From UBA1172 sp002457135 (lineage in GTDB: Bacteria; Pseudomonadota; Alphaproteobacteria; Puniceispirillales; UBA1172), in contig CBFIBR010000008.1 in NCBI GenBank assembly GCA_965660935.1, positions 1 through 64,000 on the forward strand: 64,000 bases of DNA, written 5' to 3'. Each line of letters opens with the position of its first letter. Positions within the stretch are counted from its first letter, which is position 1. Below, piece by piece: positions 1 to 7,756 of this stretch. The position numbers were made by a program, and so were the translations under genes. Under the pieces are notes generated by a model, which worked only from the letters and a program-made list of their open reading frames with translations, searched no databases and had not been told where the DNA came from.

Positions 1-120
1 CTATCATCGCCGCATGACAGGCTGATAGCATGCTGGGTGTTGATGGCATGCCGAAACCGGACCATTGTCTGCGGCAAGCCATGTCCATCCAACCAAGTCC
101 GACAGGGGCCTGACGAGCGC

Positions 121-1299
121 ATGACCGGCAAAAAGAAGCCAGACACCGACCCCGAGATCATCGAGGGGGTTGCCGTTGAAAAGCCAGCGTCACGGGCAGG
201 TCGGCGGCGGTCCGCCACCCGTGGCAAGGCGGCCTCCGGACAGGACACTGGACAGAAAACTGAACAGGACACCGGACAGGCTGCGTCTGGCACAGGCACG
301 CCAAACAGCACGCCAAACAGCACACCAAATGACACATCCGGCAGCACCGCCGCGGCCGGTTCCGCTGCTGACAGCGTGCCGTCTGGACGTGCCAGCCTGC
401 CGGTGATGCTGGGTGCCGCCGCTCTTGTTCTGGCGCTGGCCAGCATTGTCATCCAGCAATGGATGATGGCGCGGCAGGACAGCCGCCTGCATGCCGAGAT
501 GCAGGCGCTGGCATCGCAACTGGAGACAGGCGGTGACATGCTGGCGCGGGCCGAGGCAGAAATTCTGGTCCTGAAGACAAATCAGGACGCGGCGATGTCG
601 CGTCTTGCCGGGGTGGAGGCCGCCCTGCCGCAGGATCCGGCCGCGGCGCTGGCCACGCTGTCGGCGCGCCTTGATGAGCTGGCGGCCGATCTGGACTCGC
701 GACCATCCGGCGGGGCGGCATCGCTGCCGTCATTGGGTTCCGGACTGGCGCTGGCGCAGGCCGGCCTTGGTGCGGTGAATGCGATGAATGCGGCCAATCT
801 TGATGGCGGCGATGCGGCGCAATGGCTGCCGGTCTTGCGCGAACTGGCACAGGCCGGGCTTGATGTCGGTGCGCTGACCCGGCTCGAGGCTTTGCTGACC
901 CCGCCGCCGCCGCCGGCCGCAAGACTGCGAGCTGATGCGTCGGCCCTTATCGGGATAATGCAACAGGATCAGGCACAGGGGTCCGGCTGGTGGCAGGCCA
1001 CAACCGGCAGGATCGCCGGCTTCATCAGGCTGCGTCGCAGCGATGAGGCGACCGCCGCCGCAGAAGACGTTGCTGCGGCCGCAACGCCGCTGGCGGATTT
1101 TGTGCGCGCCCTTCGCGCTGAGGGGCTTGCCGCCGCCCTTGCTGCCAGCCGCCAGATCACCCCGATGCCGACAGGTCTTGCCGACTGGCAGGCAGCGACG
1201 CAACGACGCCTCGATCTTGATGCCGCGCTGGCCGGGCTGACGGCGCGGCTGACGGCGCAACTGACGGCGCAGCTTGCCACGGCCGGGGCGGCGGAGTGA
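121..1299 (+). CDS. Mitofilin-like inner-membrane protein
   Basis: Predicted inner-membrane protein of the alphaproteobacterial mitofilin-like (COG4223) type. The first ~90 residues are hydrophilic and rich in Lys, Thr, Gly and Ser. One transmembrane helix (about residues 96-115, LPVMLGAAALVLALAS) follows, then an Ala-rich periplasmic part predicted helical or coiled-coil. I chose the ATG at 121 because the reading frame can extend upstream to 37 only through sequence unlike this family. Small in-frame repeats occur near residues 60-70 (TPNS) and at the C-terminus (LTAQ). It lies directly upstream of hemY, the usual place for this family behind hemC/hemD; bases 1-25 probably hold the last codons of the preceding gene, which I cannot identify. 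The family call rests on architecture and context. Confidence 0.7.
   Translation: MTGKKKPDTDPEIIEGVAVEKPASRAGRRRSATRGKAASGQDTGQKTEQDTGQAASGTGTPNSTPNSTPNDTSGSTAAAGSAADSVPSGRASLPVMLGAAALVLALASIVIQQWMMARQDSRLHAEMQALASQLETGGDMLARAEAEILVLKTNQDAAMSRLAGVEAALPQDPAAALATLSARLDELAADLDSRPSGGAASLPSLGSGLALAQAGLGAVNAMNAANLDGGDAAQWLPVLRELAQAGLDVGALTRLEALLTPPPPPAARLRADASALIGIMQQDQAQGSGWWQATTGRIAGFIRLRRSDEATAAAEDVAAAATPLADFVRALRAEGLAAALAASRQITPMPTGLADWQAATQRRLDLDAALAGLTARLTAQLTAQLATAGAAE
1237..1272 (+). repeat. 12-bp in-frame tandem repeat, C-terminus of mitofilin-like gene
   Basis: Three copies of a 12-nt unit (CTGACGGCGCGG, CTGACGGCGCAA, CTGACGGCGCAG) encode LTAR/LTAQ/LTAQ nine codons before the stop. The period is a multiple of three, so copy-number change would alter length without shifting frame. 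Confidence 0.85.
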
Positions 1300-1311
1300 T
1301 GGGGTGATGGC

Positions 1312-2700
1312 GTGATGTTCGGGCGTCTTCTTGGTCTTGTGGGTCTTGTCCTTGTCGGCGCGGCGCTGGCAAGCTGGCTTGGCGCACAGCCCGGCATGCT
1401 GCAACTCGAATGGCTGGGATGGCAGCTGGAGATGCGGACCAGCCTGGCGGTGGCAATCCTCGTCATTCTGGCGCTGGCGCTTGTCTTCATCGACAGGTTG
1501 TTGCGCGGGCTGCTGGGCCTGCCGTCATGGCTTGGCCGCAACCTGACGCGGCGACGCACCGAATCCGGTCACCGGGCGCTGACGCTCGGGCTGATGGCTG
1601 TGTCTGCCGGCGAGCCGGAGGAGGCACGTCGTCAGGCGGCGCGGGCGCAGCGGCTTCTTGCCGCCCCGCAGCTGACCGATCTTCTGTCGGCGCAGGCGGC
1701 GCATATGTCGGGCGACCACAAGGCGGCAGGCCGCTATTTCACATCGTTGACGCATGGCAAGGATACCGCCTTTCTCGGCCATATCGGCCTTGCCAGGCTG
1801 GCGCTGGAGAATGACCAGCCTGATCAGGCGCTGGCAGCGGCGCGGCGGGCGCTGGACATGCGTCCAAAATCGGCGCTGGCGGCACGTCAGGTAATGATTC
1901 TGGAGGCCGAACGCGGCAACTGGGCGGCGGCGTTGCCGGCGCATGCCGTTGTGGCGGCTGACGCGCATAAAGACAATGACGTGGCGGCGCGGACATTGTT
2001 GTCACGCCAGAAGGCGGCGCTGGCCTATCTTGACGCGCTGTCATTGCTGGCACCTGGTGCAGACCCGAAGACCCGCCGCATGGCCGCCGCCGGATTTGAA
2101 GCGGCCATCACCGCAGTGCCCGCATTCTGGCCGGCGGCGGTCCGGCTTGCCGCGCTTCATGACGAGGATGGCAGCCCGCGCAAGGCAGTAAAATGGCTTG
2201 AAACTGCCTTCAGGTCGATGCCGCATGATGACCTTGCGACGTGGCTCCGGACGCTGTGGAAGACGAATGATGGCGGGTATATCGCAAAGCTGATCAAGCT
2301 GATTCCAAAGGATGGCGATCTTGCCGATGAAGGGCGACGCGCCGCCGCCGCGGCGGCACTGGCGCATGGTCTTGTCGGCGAGGCGCGCCGTCTGCTGGAA
2401 GAGATTGAACCGGCCGACCGTGACGCTGCCGTCTGGCGTCTGATCGCGCGGCTTGCTGCTGAGGCCGGCGATGGCACGGCCGAGACCGCGGCGCTGCGGC
2501 AGGCAGGCGAGGCGGCGCGCCCGCGCTGCTGGCAATGCACCGCATGTCAGCTTGTCCATGAGACCTGGCAGGGGCACTGTGCGGGCTGTGCCGGGTTTGC
2601 CACGCTGGAATGGCGGCGGCCCGACGGGGTGACACCGATGCTGGCCTCACCATCGACCACAACCCCGATTGAACCTGGCCGATTGAACCTGGCCGATTGA
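1312..2700 (+). CDS. hemY: HemY-like TPR membrane protein
   Basis: HemY N-terminal-domain protein, an inner-membrane protein encoded with haem-biosynthesis genes. Two hydrophobic segments (about residues 5-25 and 44-66) precede an Ala-rich helical tail with TPR-like repeats (LALENDQPDQALAAARRAL). A C-terminal zinc-ribbon-like cluster (CWQCTACQ and CAGCAG) is visible, as in alphaproteobacterial homologues. The start is GTG at 1312 or ATG at 1315, 12 bp after the preceding stop. The last residues are written by a 14-bp tandem repeat, so the natural C-terminus has been rewritten by repeat expansion. Its biochemical role is not firmly established; it is not the protoporphyrinogen oxidase also called HemY. 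Confidence 0.8.
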   Translation: MMFGRLLGLVGLVLVGAALASWLGAQPGMLQLEWLGWQLEMRTSLAVAILVILALALVFIDRLLRGLLGLPSWLGRNLTRRRTESGHRALTLGLMAVSAGEPEEARRQAARAQRLLAAPQLTDLLSAQAAHMSGDHKAAGRYFTSLTHGKDTAFLGHIGLARLALENDQPDQALAAARRALDMRPKSALAARQVMILEAERGNWAAALPAHAVVAADAHKDNDVAARTLLSRQKAALAYLDALSLLAPGADPKTRRMAAAGFEAAITAVPAFWPAAVRLAALHDEDGSPRKAVKWLETAFRSMPHDDLATWLRTLWKTNDGGYIAKLIKLIPKDGDLADEGRRAAAAAALAHGLVGEARRLLEEIEPADRDAAVWRLIARLAAEAGDGTAETAALRQAGEAARPRCWQCTACQLVHETWQGHCAGCAGFATLEWRRPDGVTPMLASPSTTTPIEPGRLNLAD

Positions 2701-2706
2701 ACCTGG
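2665..2706 (+). repeat. 14-bp tandem repeat across hemY stop
   Basis: Three perfect copies of CCGATTGAACCTGG. Because 14 is not a multiple of three, each copy is read in a different frame, and the TGA of the third copy (2698-2700) is the hemY stop. The core TTGAACCTG reappears in a 14-bp repeat at 20285-20326. Confidence 0.9.
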
Positions 2707-2735
2707 CGGTGAAAGTCGCTATAAGCGCAGCCACT

Positions 2736-2809
2736 GCCCGCTTAGTTAAATGGTATAACGGGTCATTCGTAATGATTAGTTGGGGGTTCGATTCCCTCAG
2801 CGGGCACCA
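2736..2809 (+). tRNA. tRNA-Thr (CGT)
   Basis: A cloverleaf can be drawn: acceptor GCCCGCT pairs with AGCGGGC followed by encoded ACCA, the anticodon loop TTCGTAA gives anticodon CGT (2768-2770), and the T arm is GGGGGTTCGATTCCCTC. It reads the threonine codon ACG. Its last eight bases (2802-2809) form the outer end of the left inverted-repeat arm of the integrase cassette. Confidence 0.95.
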
Positions 2810-2885
2810 TTTACCGTGTTTCACCTACCATAAAGCACCTTGATTCAAGCAGTTAGTCAATCGCTGCTGAATTGGGTAGGTCGCA
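2802..2885 (+). repeat. Left inverted-repeat arm of integrase cassette
   Basis: This arm matches the reverse complement of 4023-4106 at 78 of 84 positions without any gap; the differences are at 2813, 2817, 2822, 2863, 2874 and 2883. A 40-bp block, 2823-2862, is identical. Inside are the dyad TTCAAGCAGT / GCTGCTGAA around the 9-bp spacer TAGTCAATC (2854-2862), and ACCTACC / GGTAGGT motifs at 2823 and 2875. Another GGTAGGTC lies just inside the arm at 2887. The arm ends on the first base of the integrase ATG. Confidence 0.9.
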
Positions 2886-4015
2886 TGGTAGGTCAAATAA
2901 ACCATCATCTGTATCGCAAACGTGGCTTCTATTACTTCTGTAGACGTGTGCCGAAGGCATTGCTGTCACATTATCCAAAGCCCCGCATCGTGGTTGCCTT
3001 GAAGACAAGGCAGTTCCGTGATGCCTTGAGGCAAAGCCAAATCATATCCAAGAGACTGGATGACCAGTGGTTCCATATGCAGCTGGATGCGATGGGGCTG
3101 GATAATGTGCAAGGCAAGCTGTTCCAACCTATAAAGCCATCTGCACCTCTGATGTCTGAGGCGACCAGCTTCTATCTGCGATTGAAGGGCGATGGTAAGG
3201 ACAAGGTCTTTGTCCGTGCTGCCCAGCGAAATGCTGCCTCAGTGATTGAGGTATTAGGTGACAGACCCATCAATGACTATGTCTCATCAGAAGCTGGCAA
3301 GCTGCGTGATGCGCTGCTTGATAGAGGGCTAGCAGTCACCTCCATCAAGAGGATGTTCGGGTCTGTAAAGGCCATCATCAATCTGGCCATGGCAGAGTAT
3401 GGGATAGAGGGGCGTAATCCCTTTGCCAGCATCTACATGCCCGATGAGACACCAGAGGAACGCCAACCAATACCTATGGATGCCATAAGACGCATTCAGC
3501 GGGAGTGTATGACCATTGATGATGCGAACAGGTGGCTGCTTGCCCTCATCAGTGACACTGGCATGAGGCTGTCAGAGGCTGCAGGTCTTCACAGAGACGA
3601 TATCGTACTGGATGCAGAGATACCGCATGTCAATGTGCGCCCACATCGGTGGAGACGTCTCAAGACAAAAGGTAGCGAAAGGCTGGTGCCATTGGTTGGG
3701 GCAAGCCTGTGGGCTGCCAAGAGGCTGCAACTGAATGATAGTAGCTATGCCTTCCCACGATACTGTGATGGACAGATATGCAATGCCAACTCAGCCAGTG
3801 CTGCACTGAACAAGTGGCTGAAACCTCGTGTGAATAATCATGCCGTTGTGCATAGCCTTCGTCAGTCCAGGCGAGACAGGCTGCGTGCAGTGGAATGGCC
3901 ATCAGACATCATCGACCAGATAGGTGGATGGTCATCATCAACGGTGGGTGCATCCTATGGCAAAGGCTATGAACTACCAGTGCTTGGCAAGTGGATGAAG
4001 ATGATTGAGGGATAG
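2885..4015 (+). CDS. Tyrosine recombinase / phage-type integrase
   Basis: Site-specific recombinase of the tyrosine family. The N-terminus (HLYRKRGFYYFCRRVPKAL) resembles the DUF6538-type N-terminal region, followed by a SAM-like core-binding domain and a C-terminal catalytic domain. Candidate catalytic residues are all present: Arg in DTGMRLSEAAGL, Lys in RRLKTKGSERL, HSLR, Trp in GGWSSSTV and the Tyr nucleophile in ASYGKGY. The gene therefore looks intact. I prefer ATG 2885 (376 aa) over TTG 2840, which would place the start inside the inverted repeat; GGTAGGTC in the arm may act as the ribosome-binding site. No excisionase or other partner is encoded nearby. Confidence 0.9.
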   Translation: MVGQINHHLYRKRGFYYFCRRVPKALLSHYPKPRIVVALKTRQFRDALRQSQIISKRLDDQWFHMQLDAMGLDNVQGKLFQPIKPSAPLMSEATSFYLRLKGDGKDKVFVRAAQRNAASVIEVLGDRPINDYVSSEAGKLRDALLDRGLAVTSIKRMFGSVKAIINLAMAEYGIEGRNPFASIYMPDETPEERQPIPMDAIRRIQRECMTIDDANRWLLALISDTGMRLSEAAGLHRDDIVLDAEIPHVNVRPHRWRRLKTKGSERLVPLVGASLWAAKRLQLNDSSYAFPRYCDGQICNANSASAALNKWLKPRVNNHAVVHSLRQSRRDRLRAVEWPSDIIDQIGGWSSSTVGASYGKGYELPVLGKWMKMIEG

Positions 4016-4022
4016 AAATCAC

Positions 4023-4106
4023 TGTGACCTACCGAATTCAGCAGTGATTGACTAACTGCTTGAATCAAGGTGCTTTATGGTAGGTAAAACGCGGAAAATG
4101 GTGCCC
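4023..4106 (-). repeat. Right inverted-repeat arm of integrase cassette
   Basis: Inverted partner of 2802-2885, beginning 8 bp after the integrase stop and ending inside tRNA-Phe at GGGCACCA. In this arm the internal dyad is slightly better (AGCAGT / ACTGCT around the same 9-bp spacer), because the base equivalent to 2863 restores pairing. ACCTACC-type motifs lie at 4027-4033 and 4079-4085. Confidence 0.9.
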
Positions 4107-4174
4107 AGGGGCGGATTCGAACCACCGACACGCGGATTTTCAATCCGCTGCTCTACCAACTGAGCTACCTGGGC
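4099..4174 (-). tRNA. tRNA-Phe (GAA)
   Basis: On the minus strand acceptor GCCCAGG pairs with CCTGGGC followed by encoded ACCA. The D arm (GCTCAGTTGGTAGAGC) and T arm (GGTTCGAATCC) are standard, and the anticodon loop TTGAAAA gives GAA. It converges on tRNA-Thr(CGT) with the integrase cassette between them. Its 3' end is the outer edge of the right inverted repeat. Confidence 0.97.
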
Positions 4175-4299
4175 ATCGGGGCATTGAGCAATTTCAACGC
4201 CGCGTGAGATATCGGAATAGCCAATTTCCCGCCGCCTGTCCAGCATCGGATGCGCAAAAAGCCAAATTTTCAGTGGGTGATGCTGGCTTGATGAGGGGG

Positions 4300-4527
4300 C
4301 TATTTACGGCGCACGAAATCACCCGGAACAACGCGGCCATCTTCAACGGCTTCGGTGATGGCGGCTTCGAGGGCCTCCAGATCGGCACTGTCGGGTTCTT
4401 CTTCTGCTGGCACCGCGTATTGCCCTGAAAGCCAGCGGCCGAGATCAGCCTGCGCACAGCGGCGTGAACAGAACGGTTTATGGTCCCCTGTCGGGGCCGC
4501 ACCACAAGTCGGGCATGATGCAGTCAT
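4300..4527 (-). CDS. yacG: YacG-type zinc-binding DNA gyrase inhibitor
   Basis: A 75-aa protein with the YacG zinc motif: CPTC near residues 5-8 and CSRRC near residues 20-24, followed by LGRWLSGQY and an acidic tail. In E. coli YacG binds GyrB and inhibits gyrase; that role here is by family. It starts 11 bp after the rng stop and is the last gene of the infA-maf-rng-yacG string, the usual alphaproteobacterial order. Confidence 0.92.
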   Translation of the reverse strand: MTASCPTCGAAPTGDHKPFCSRRCAQADLGRWLSGQYAVPAEEEPDSADLEALEAAITEAVEDGRVVPGDFVRRK

Positions 4528-4538
4528 CGCTGGCTCCT

Positions 4539-5780
4539 CTAAGAACGGGCGGTTTCATCCCTTACAGGACGGCTGATGCCCTCATCAGAAAGGAAACGCG
4601 GGCTGATGGCAAGTGATTTGAGTGCGGCAAGACGCGCCGCTGCCCCCTCCCCCTCAAGCCAGGCTAGAACGCTTGCCGGAACCCTGATGGCAGGGGCCAT
4701 GTCATGACCGCCAGCAGCAGCGCGCGCCAGCCTCAACGCATCAAGGCCAAGCCGCCGGTCATCACCCGCCATAAGGTCAGCCAGCGGCCGCCAGCGCCAT
4801 GGCCGGGTCATGGTGTAAAGCCCGCCCGGCTCAAACCCGTGGCATTGGGGGCGCAGCGGGTCATGCTCTACCGCCTCAACCATGCTGGCACCGATTGCCT
4901 TGCGATCAGCGGGGTTAAGCCTCGGGAAATCGGCAACCACCGGCCCACTGATCCGGCGCAACACCAGGGCCCGGGCAATCGCGGGAACCATCGCTGCGGC
5001 CAGCGCCCTCAGCGTCATGTCACCATCGCCGCTATCACCATCAAAGACAGCGGCACCGGGCGGAGTGCTGACATGGAGGATACCACCGCCACCCAGATCA
5101 ACCCGGGGGCGCAATGCCGCCTCAAGCTGCTCATCGACCCCGGCCTGAAGCCATGCGGTGCTGTCATCACCCGGGACAGGTTCAGCATCAGGAAAGGCCT
5201 GACGGGCGGTGGTGATGGCATCGGGGCCGTTTTCAATCACCCCGGGTTTGAGGGCGGGCATCGCCTTGATCGCCCTGATCCTGTCTTCGGCAATGCGGAT
5301 TTCCTCCATCAACGTATCTGGTGGTGCTGACGCTGCCCCCAGCCGCAACGTGATCTGGCATGACGATGGCTCAAGGCCTCCAGGGGGCGTGAACCCGCCT
5401 TGCCTAAGGCGTTGCGACAAGCGCAACCCGCCAGCCGTGCTATCCGCCAGAAACCAGCGATGTTCAATAAAGTAGCCCTGCCGCAATTGCAGGGGTTTAC
5501 CCTCCCTCGGTTCGGCTGTCACCGTGGCCAGGATCACCTGCCCCGGTGACGGGGCCTGCCGCCGCCCCAGCCTGAGGCTGGCGGGTATCCCGTCCAGATC
5601 AGCACTGATCCGGTCACGATCAGGAAAAACGCGGGCAACACGCACCGCCACCACGGCCCCGGGGCGAGGCGTATCATCAAAGGCATTGTCGTTGAAAAAG
5701 GCTATCAGCCTGCCCTGGTCCAGCACGGCGGCGCGGCGGTCATAGGCCCACTCATCGGTGAGGATAACGCGCCCTGCCAT
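4539..5780 (-). CDS. rng: Ribonuclease E/G family endoribonuclease
   Basis: A 413-aa member of the Rne/Rng family that would cleave single-stranded RNA. The segments around VFDGDSG and VVADFPRL correspond to the two regions that carry the metal-binding Asp residues of the RNase E/G catalytic site, and both Asp residues are present. It is shorter than E. coli RNase G (about 490 aa), and the N-terminal S1-like part looks divergent; short forms of this kind sit between maf and yacG in alphaproteobacteria. Its start ATG overlaps the maf stop by one base (TAATG), so the two are probably translationally coupled. Confidence 0.88.
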   Translation of the reverse strand: MAGRVILTDEWAYDRRAAVLDQGRLIAFFNDNAFDDTPRPGAVVAVRVARVFPDRDRISADLDGIPASLRLGRRQAPSPGQVILATVTAEPREGKPLQLRQGYFIEHRWFLADSTAGGLRLSQRLRQGGFTPPGGLEPSSCQITLRLGAASAPPDTLMEEIRIAEDRIRAIKAMPALKPGVIENGPDAITTARQAFPDAEPVPGDDSTAWLQAGVDEQLEAALRPRVDLGGGGILHVSTPPGAAVFDGDSGDGDMTLRALAAAMVPAIARALVLRRISGPVVADFPRLNPADRKAIGASMVEAVEHDPLRPQCHGFEPGGLYTMTRPWRWRPLADLMAGDDRRLGLDALRLARAAAGGHDMAPAIRVPASVLAWLEGEGAAARLAALKSLAISPRFLSDEGISRPVRDETARS

Positions 5781-6409
5781 TATTCACCTGAACCGAATTG
5801 GTGCCCAGAACCCTTATACCCGGCACCCTTATACCCGGCACCCTTGAGCAGCATGGCGACCTCATGCACCGGCAGGCCGACAATCGCGGTGTAGGACCCA
5901 TCCATCCAGGCCACAAACCGCGCGGCCTGCCCCTGAATGGCGTAGCCCCCGGCCTTGCCCTGCCATTCATGGGTTGCGATATAGGCATCGATGTCATGAT
6001 GGCTCAACCGCATCAGCCTGACCGAGCTGGTAACCAGCCTTGTTGAGGGATGATCACGCCCGGGGATCGCAAGCGCAATGGCGGTCATGACGCGGTGGCG
6101 GCGACCCGACAGGAGGGCGAGGAACGCCCTTGCCTCATCGTCATTGCCAGGCTTGCCAAGGATCCTGCGACCTGCGGCGACAACGGTATCAGCCGCCAGA
6201 ACCAGCGCATCGGGATGCCGCGCCGTCACGGCCCGGCATTTTTCCAGTGCCATGCGTTCGGCATAACGTGCGGGCAGTTCTGCCTTCGATGGGGTTTCGT
6301 CAATATCGGCGGGGTCAACGCAATCAGGGGTAATGCCAATGCTGGCCAGAAGGTCAAGCCGACGCGGTGAGGCCGAAGCCAGCACAAACTGGGGATTGGT
6401 ATTGGCCAT
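5780..6409 (-). CDS. maf: Maf-like nucleoside triphosphate pyrophosphatase
   Basis: A 209-aa Maf/HAM1-superfamily protein predicted to hydrolyse non-canonical or modified nucleoside triphosphates. The N-terminal signature LASASPRRLDLL, the central AADTVVAAGRRILGKP and the GGYAIQGQAARF motif are present. The C-terminal tail GAGYKGAGYKGSG is an extension written by a 15-bp tandem repeat (5811-5850) and is not part of the family fold. It lies between infA and rng on the same strand. Whether it acts on dTTP/UTP or on methylated nucleotides cannot be decided here. Confidence 0.93.
   Translation of the reverse strand: MANTNPQFVLASASPRRLDLLASIGITPDCVDPADIDETPSKAELPARYAERMALEKCRAVTARHPDALVLAADTVVAAGRRILGKPGNDDEARAFLALLSGRRHRVMTAIALAIPGRDHPSTRLVTSSVRLMRLSHHDIDAYIATHEWQGKAGGYAIQGQAARFVAWMDGSYTAIVGLPVHEVAMLLKGAGYKGAGYKGSGHQFGSGE
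5811..5850 (-). repeat. 15-bp tandem repeat at maf C-terminus
   Basis: On the plus strand the 15-nt unit CCCTTATACCCGGCA occurs at 5811-5825 and 5826-5840, followed by a partial third copy. It is in frame and adds GAGYK-type residues before the maf stop. Confidence 0.88.
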
Positions 6410-6496
6410 GGCTCCCCCAAAAGAGGTTATCCGGGCTGTTGCCCCTCGACCTGAGCAGACCGGTCATGGTGCATCACGCCCGGGCGAAAGGATACC

Positions 6497-6715
6497 TTAT
6501 TTGAAGCGGAAGGTAATCCGGCCCTTGGTCAGGTCATAGGGTGTCATTTCGACATTGACTCTATCCCCGGCCAGCACGCGAATTCTGTTCTTGCGCATCT
6601 TGCCACTGGTGTGCGCCAGCACTTCATGGTCATTGTCCAGCTTGACACGGAACATCGCGTTAGGGAGCAATTCCGTTACGGTGCCGGAAAACTCAATGAC
6701 ATCTTCTTTACCCAT
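6497..6715 (-). CDS. infA: Translation initiation factor IF-1
   Basis: A 72-aa protein with the S1/OB fold of IF-1: an N-terminal GKEDVIEFSGTVTELLPNAMF segment split by position, a central NDHEVLAHTSGKMRKN and a C-terminal YDLTKGRITFRFK. Length is canonical. It binds the 30S A site during initiation. It is upstream of maf on the minus strand, with an 86-bp gap. Confidence 0.98.
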   Translation of the reverse strand: MGKEDVIEFSGTVTELLPNAMFRVKLDNDHEVLAHTSGKMRKNRIRVLAGDRVNVEMTPYDLTKGRITFRFK

Positions 6716-6800
6716 TCAAAGCCTGCTTTGCTGGTTGATTTGACTTCTGTTTTTGTCCAATGGAGCAGTGAGGGTCAAGGAATTTCTGCAAAAACCCTGT

Positions 6801-7262
6801 TTAATTCTCAACATCGGGAAACCGATCGTTGAGATAACGGGTAATAACATCCCTGACATAACGGTAGGCGTTGAGCCTGAGTTGCTGGTTTTCGCTGGTC
6901 AGCGCAACGTCATAAACAGGCCAGTATTCAACATCGGTGGATTTGCCCCGGGCGAATTCCCTGGCGATGGCAAAGGATTCCTCCGAAAAGCAGACCACCA
7001 TATCGAAATAGTCATCCTGCAGGTCATCGAAATTCTTGGGTGCATGGCTGCTGATATCAAGCCCGACCTCCTCCATGACCTTGACGGTGAACCCGTCCAT
7101 GGTTCCGGGATGGATGCCGCAGCTATCAATGAAAATCCGTTTCGCGAACCGCGCCTTCATCATCGCCTCCGCCATCGGGGAGCGGACCATGTTATGGGTG
7201 CAGGCGAACAGCAGGCTGCCCGGCAAGGTTTTCATCGGTTCCATTTTTTTGATCGTTGCCAT
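6801..7262 (-). CDS. Low-molecular-weight protein-tyrosine phosphatase family protein
   Basis: A 153-aa cytoplasmic protein with the P-loop CTHNMVRSPMAE near the N-terminus, fitting the CX5R(S/T) signature of LMW-PTPs and related arsenate reductases. The candidate general-acid Asp lies in YWPVYDV. The following gene order (UPF0262, hisD) is conserved in alphaproteobacteria. It starts one base past the UPF0262 stop, so co-translation is likely. Methionines at codons 7 and 10 are alternative starts. Substrate is unknown; protein phosphotyrosine is the default assumption. Confidence 0.85.
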   Translation of the reverse strand: MATIKKMEPMKTLPGSLLFACTHNMVRSPMAEAMMKARFAKRIFIDSCGIHPGTMDGFTVKVMEEVGLDISSHAPKNFDDLQDDYFDMVVCFSEESFAIAREFARGKSTDVEYWPVYDVALTSENQQLRLNAYRYVRDVITRYLNDRFPDVEN

Positions 7263-7263
7263 C

Positions 7264-7752
7264 TCACCCCCTGGCTTTCAGCACACAGATCAGGCTGAAC
7301 AATCGCCGCGCCGTGGCGTGGTCAATGTCCACCTTGCCATCGAGCCGTTCTTTCAGCACCACCGAGCCTTCGTTATGGAGTGAGCGGCGGCCCATATCAA
7401 TGGCCTGGATCTGGGACGGTGTTTTGGTGCGGATCGCATCATAATAGCTTTCGCACACTGTCCGGTAATCACGGATAATGCGCCTCAGCGGCCCCATCGC
7501 GAGGAAAAACCCGGCCAGCGGATGACCCGCAGCGGAACGAATATCGAAATGGATATGACGGCTGTCGGACCGGATGATCAGGTGATACGGGCCAGCGTAT
7601 TCCGGCAGGGTGAAATAGTTTTCTTCGATCAGGTCGTAAATGGCGATGGAGCGTTCGTGTTCAGCCTCGGGCGAAAGCAGGGGTTGTCCTTCCTGATCCA
7701 GTTGAATATGGACAATCCTGTTTTCGTCGCCCTGATGCTCGCTGCCAGTCAT
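7264..7752 (-). CDS. UPF0262 family protein
   Basis: A 162-aa conserved alphaproteobacterial protein of unknown function. Recognisable segments are RSIAIYDLIEENYF, HLIIRSDSRHIHFDIR and the MGPLRRIIRDYRTVCESYY block. It lies 4 bp downstream of hisD and 1 bp before the phosphatase gene, in the order typical of the family. No signal peptide or membrane segment is visible. Confidence 0.9.
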   Translation of the reverse strand: MTGSEHQGDENRIVHIQLDQEGQPLLSPEAEHERSIAIYDLIEENYFTLPEYAGPYHLIIRSDSRHIHFDIRSAAGHPLAGFFLAMGPLRRIIRDYRTVCESYYDAIRTKTPSQIQAIDMGRRSLHNEGSVVLKERLDGKVDIDHATARRLFSLICVLKARG

Positions 7753-7756
7753 GGTT

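Larger units (their letters stand above)
2802..4106 (+). mobile_element. Integrase-only cassette with 84-bp inverted-repeat ends
   Basis: A 1,305-bp unit lies between convergent tRNA-Thr and tRNA-Phe genes. It consists of a left 84-bp arm (2802-2885), one tyrosine recombinase gene and a right 84-bp arm (4023-4106) in inverted orientation. There is no cargo gene. The outer eight bases of each arm are the GGGCACCA 3' end of the adjacent tRNA, so both tRNAs stay intact. Ordinary tRNA-targeted integrative elements have direct-repeat att sites, so inverted ends are unusual and predict inversion instead of excision. The interior uses A/T-rich codons more often than its neighbours, which suggests foreign origin. 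Mobility is inferred, not shown. Confidence 0.7.
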
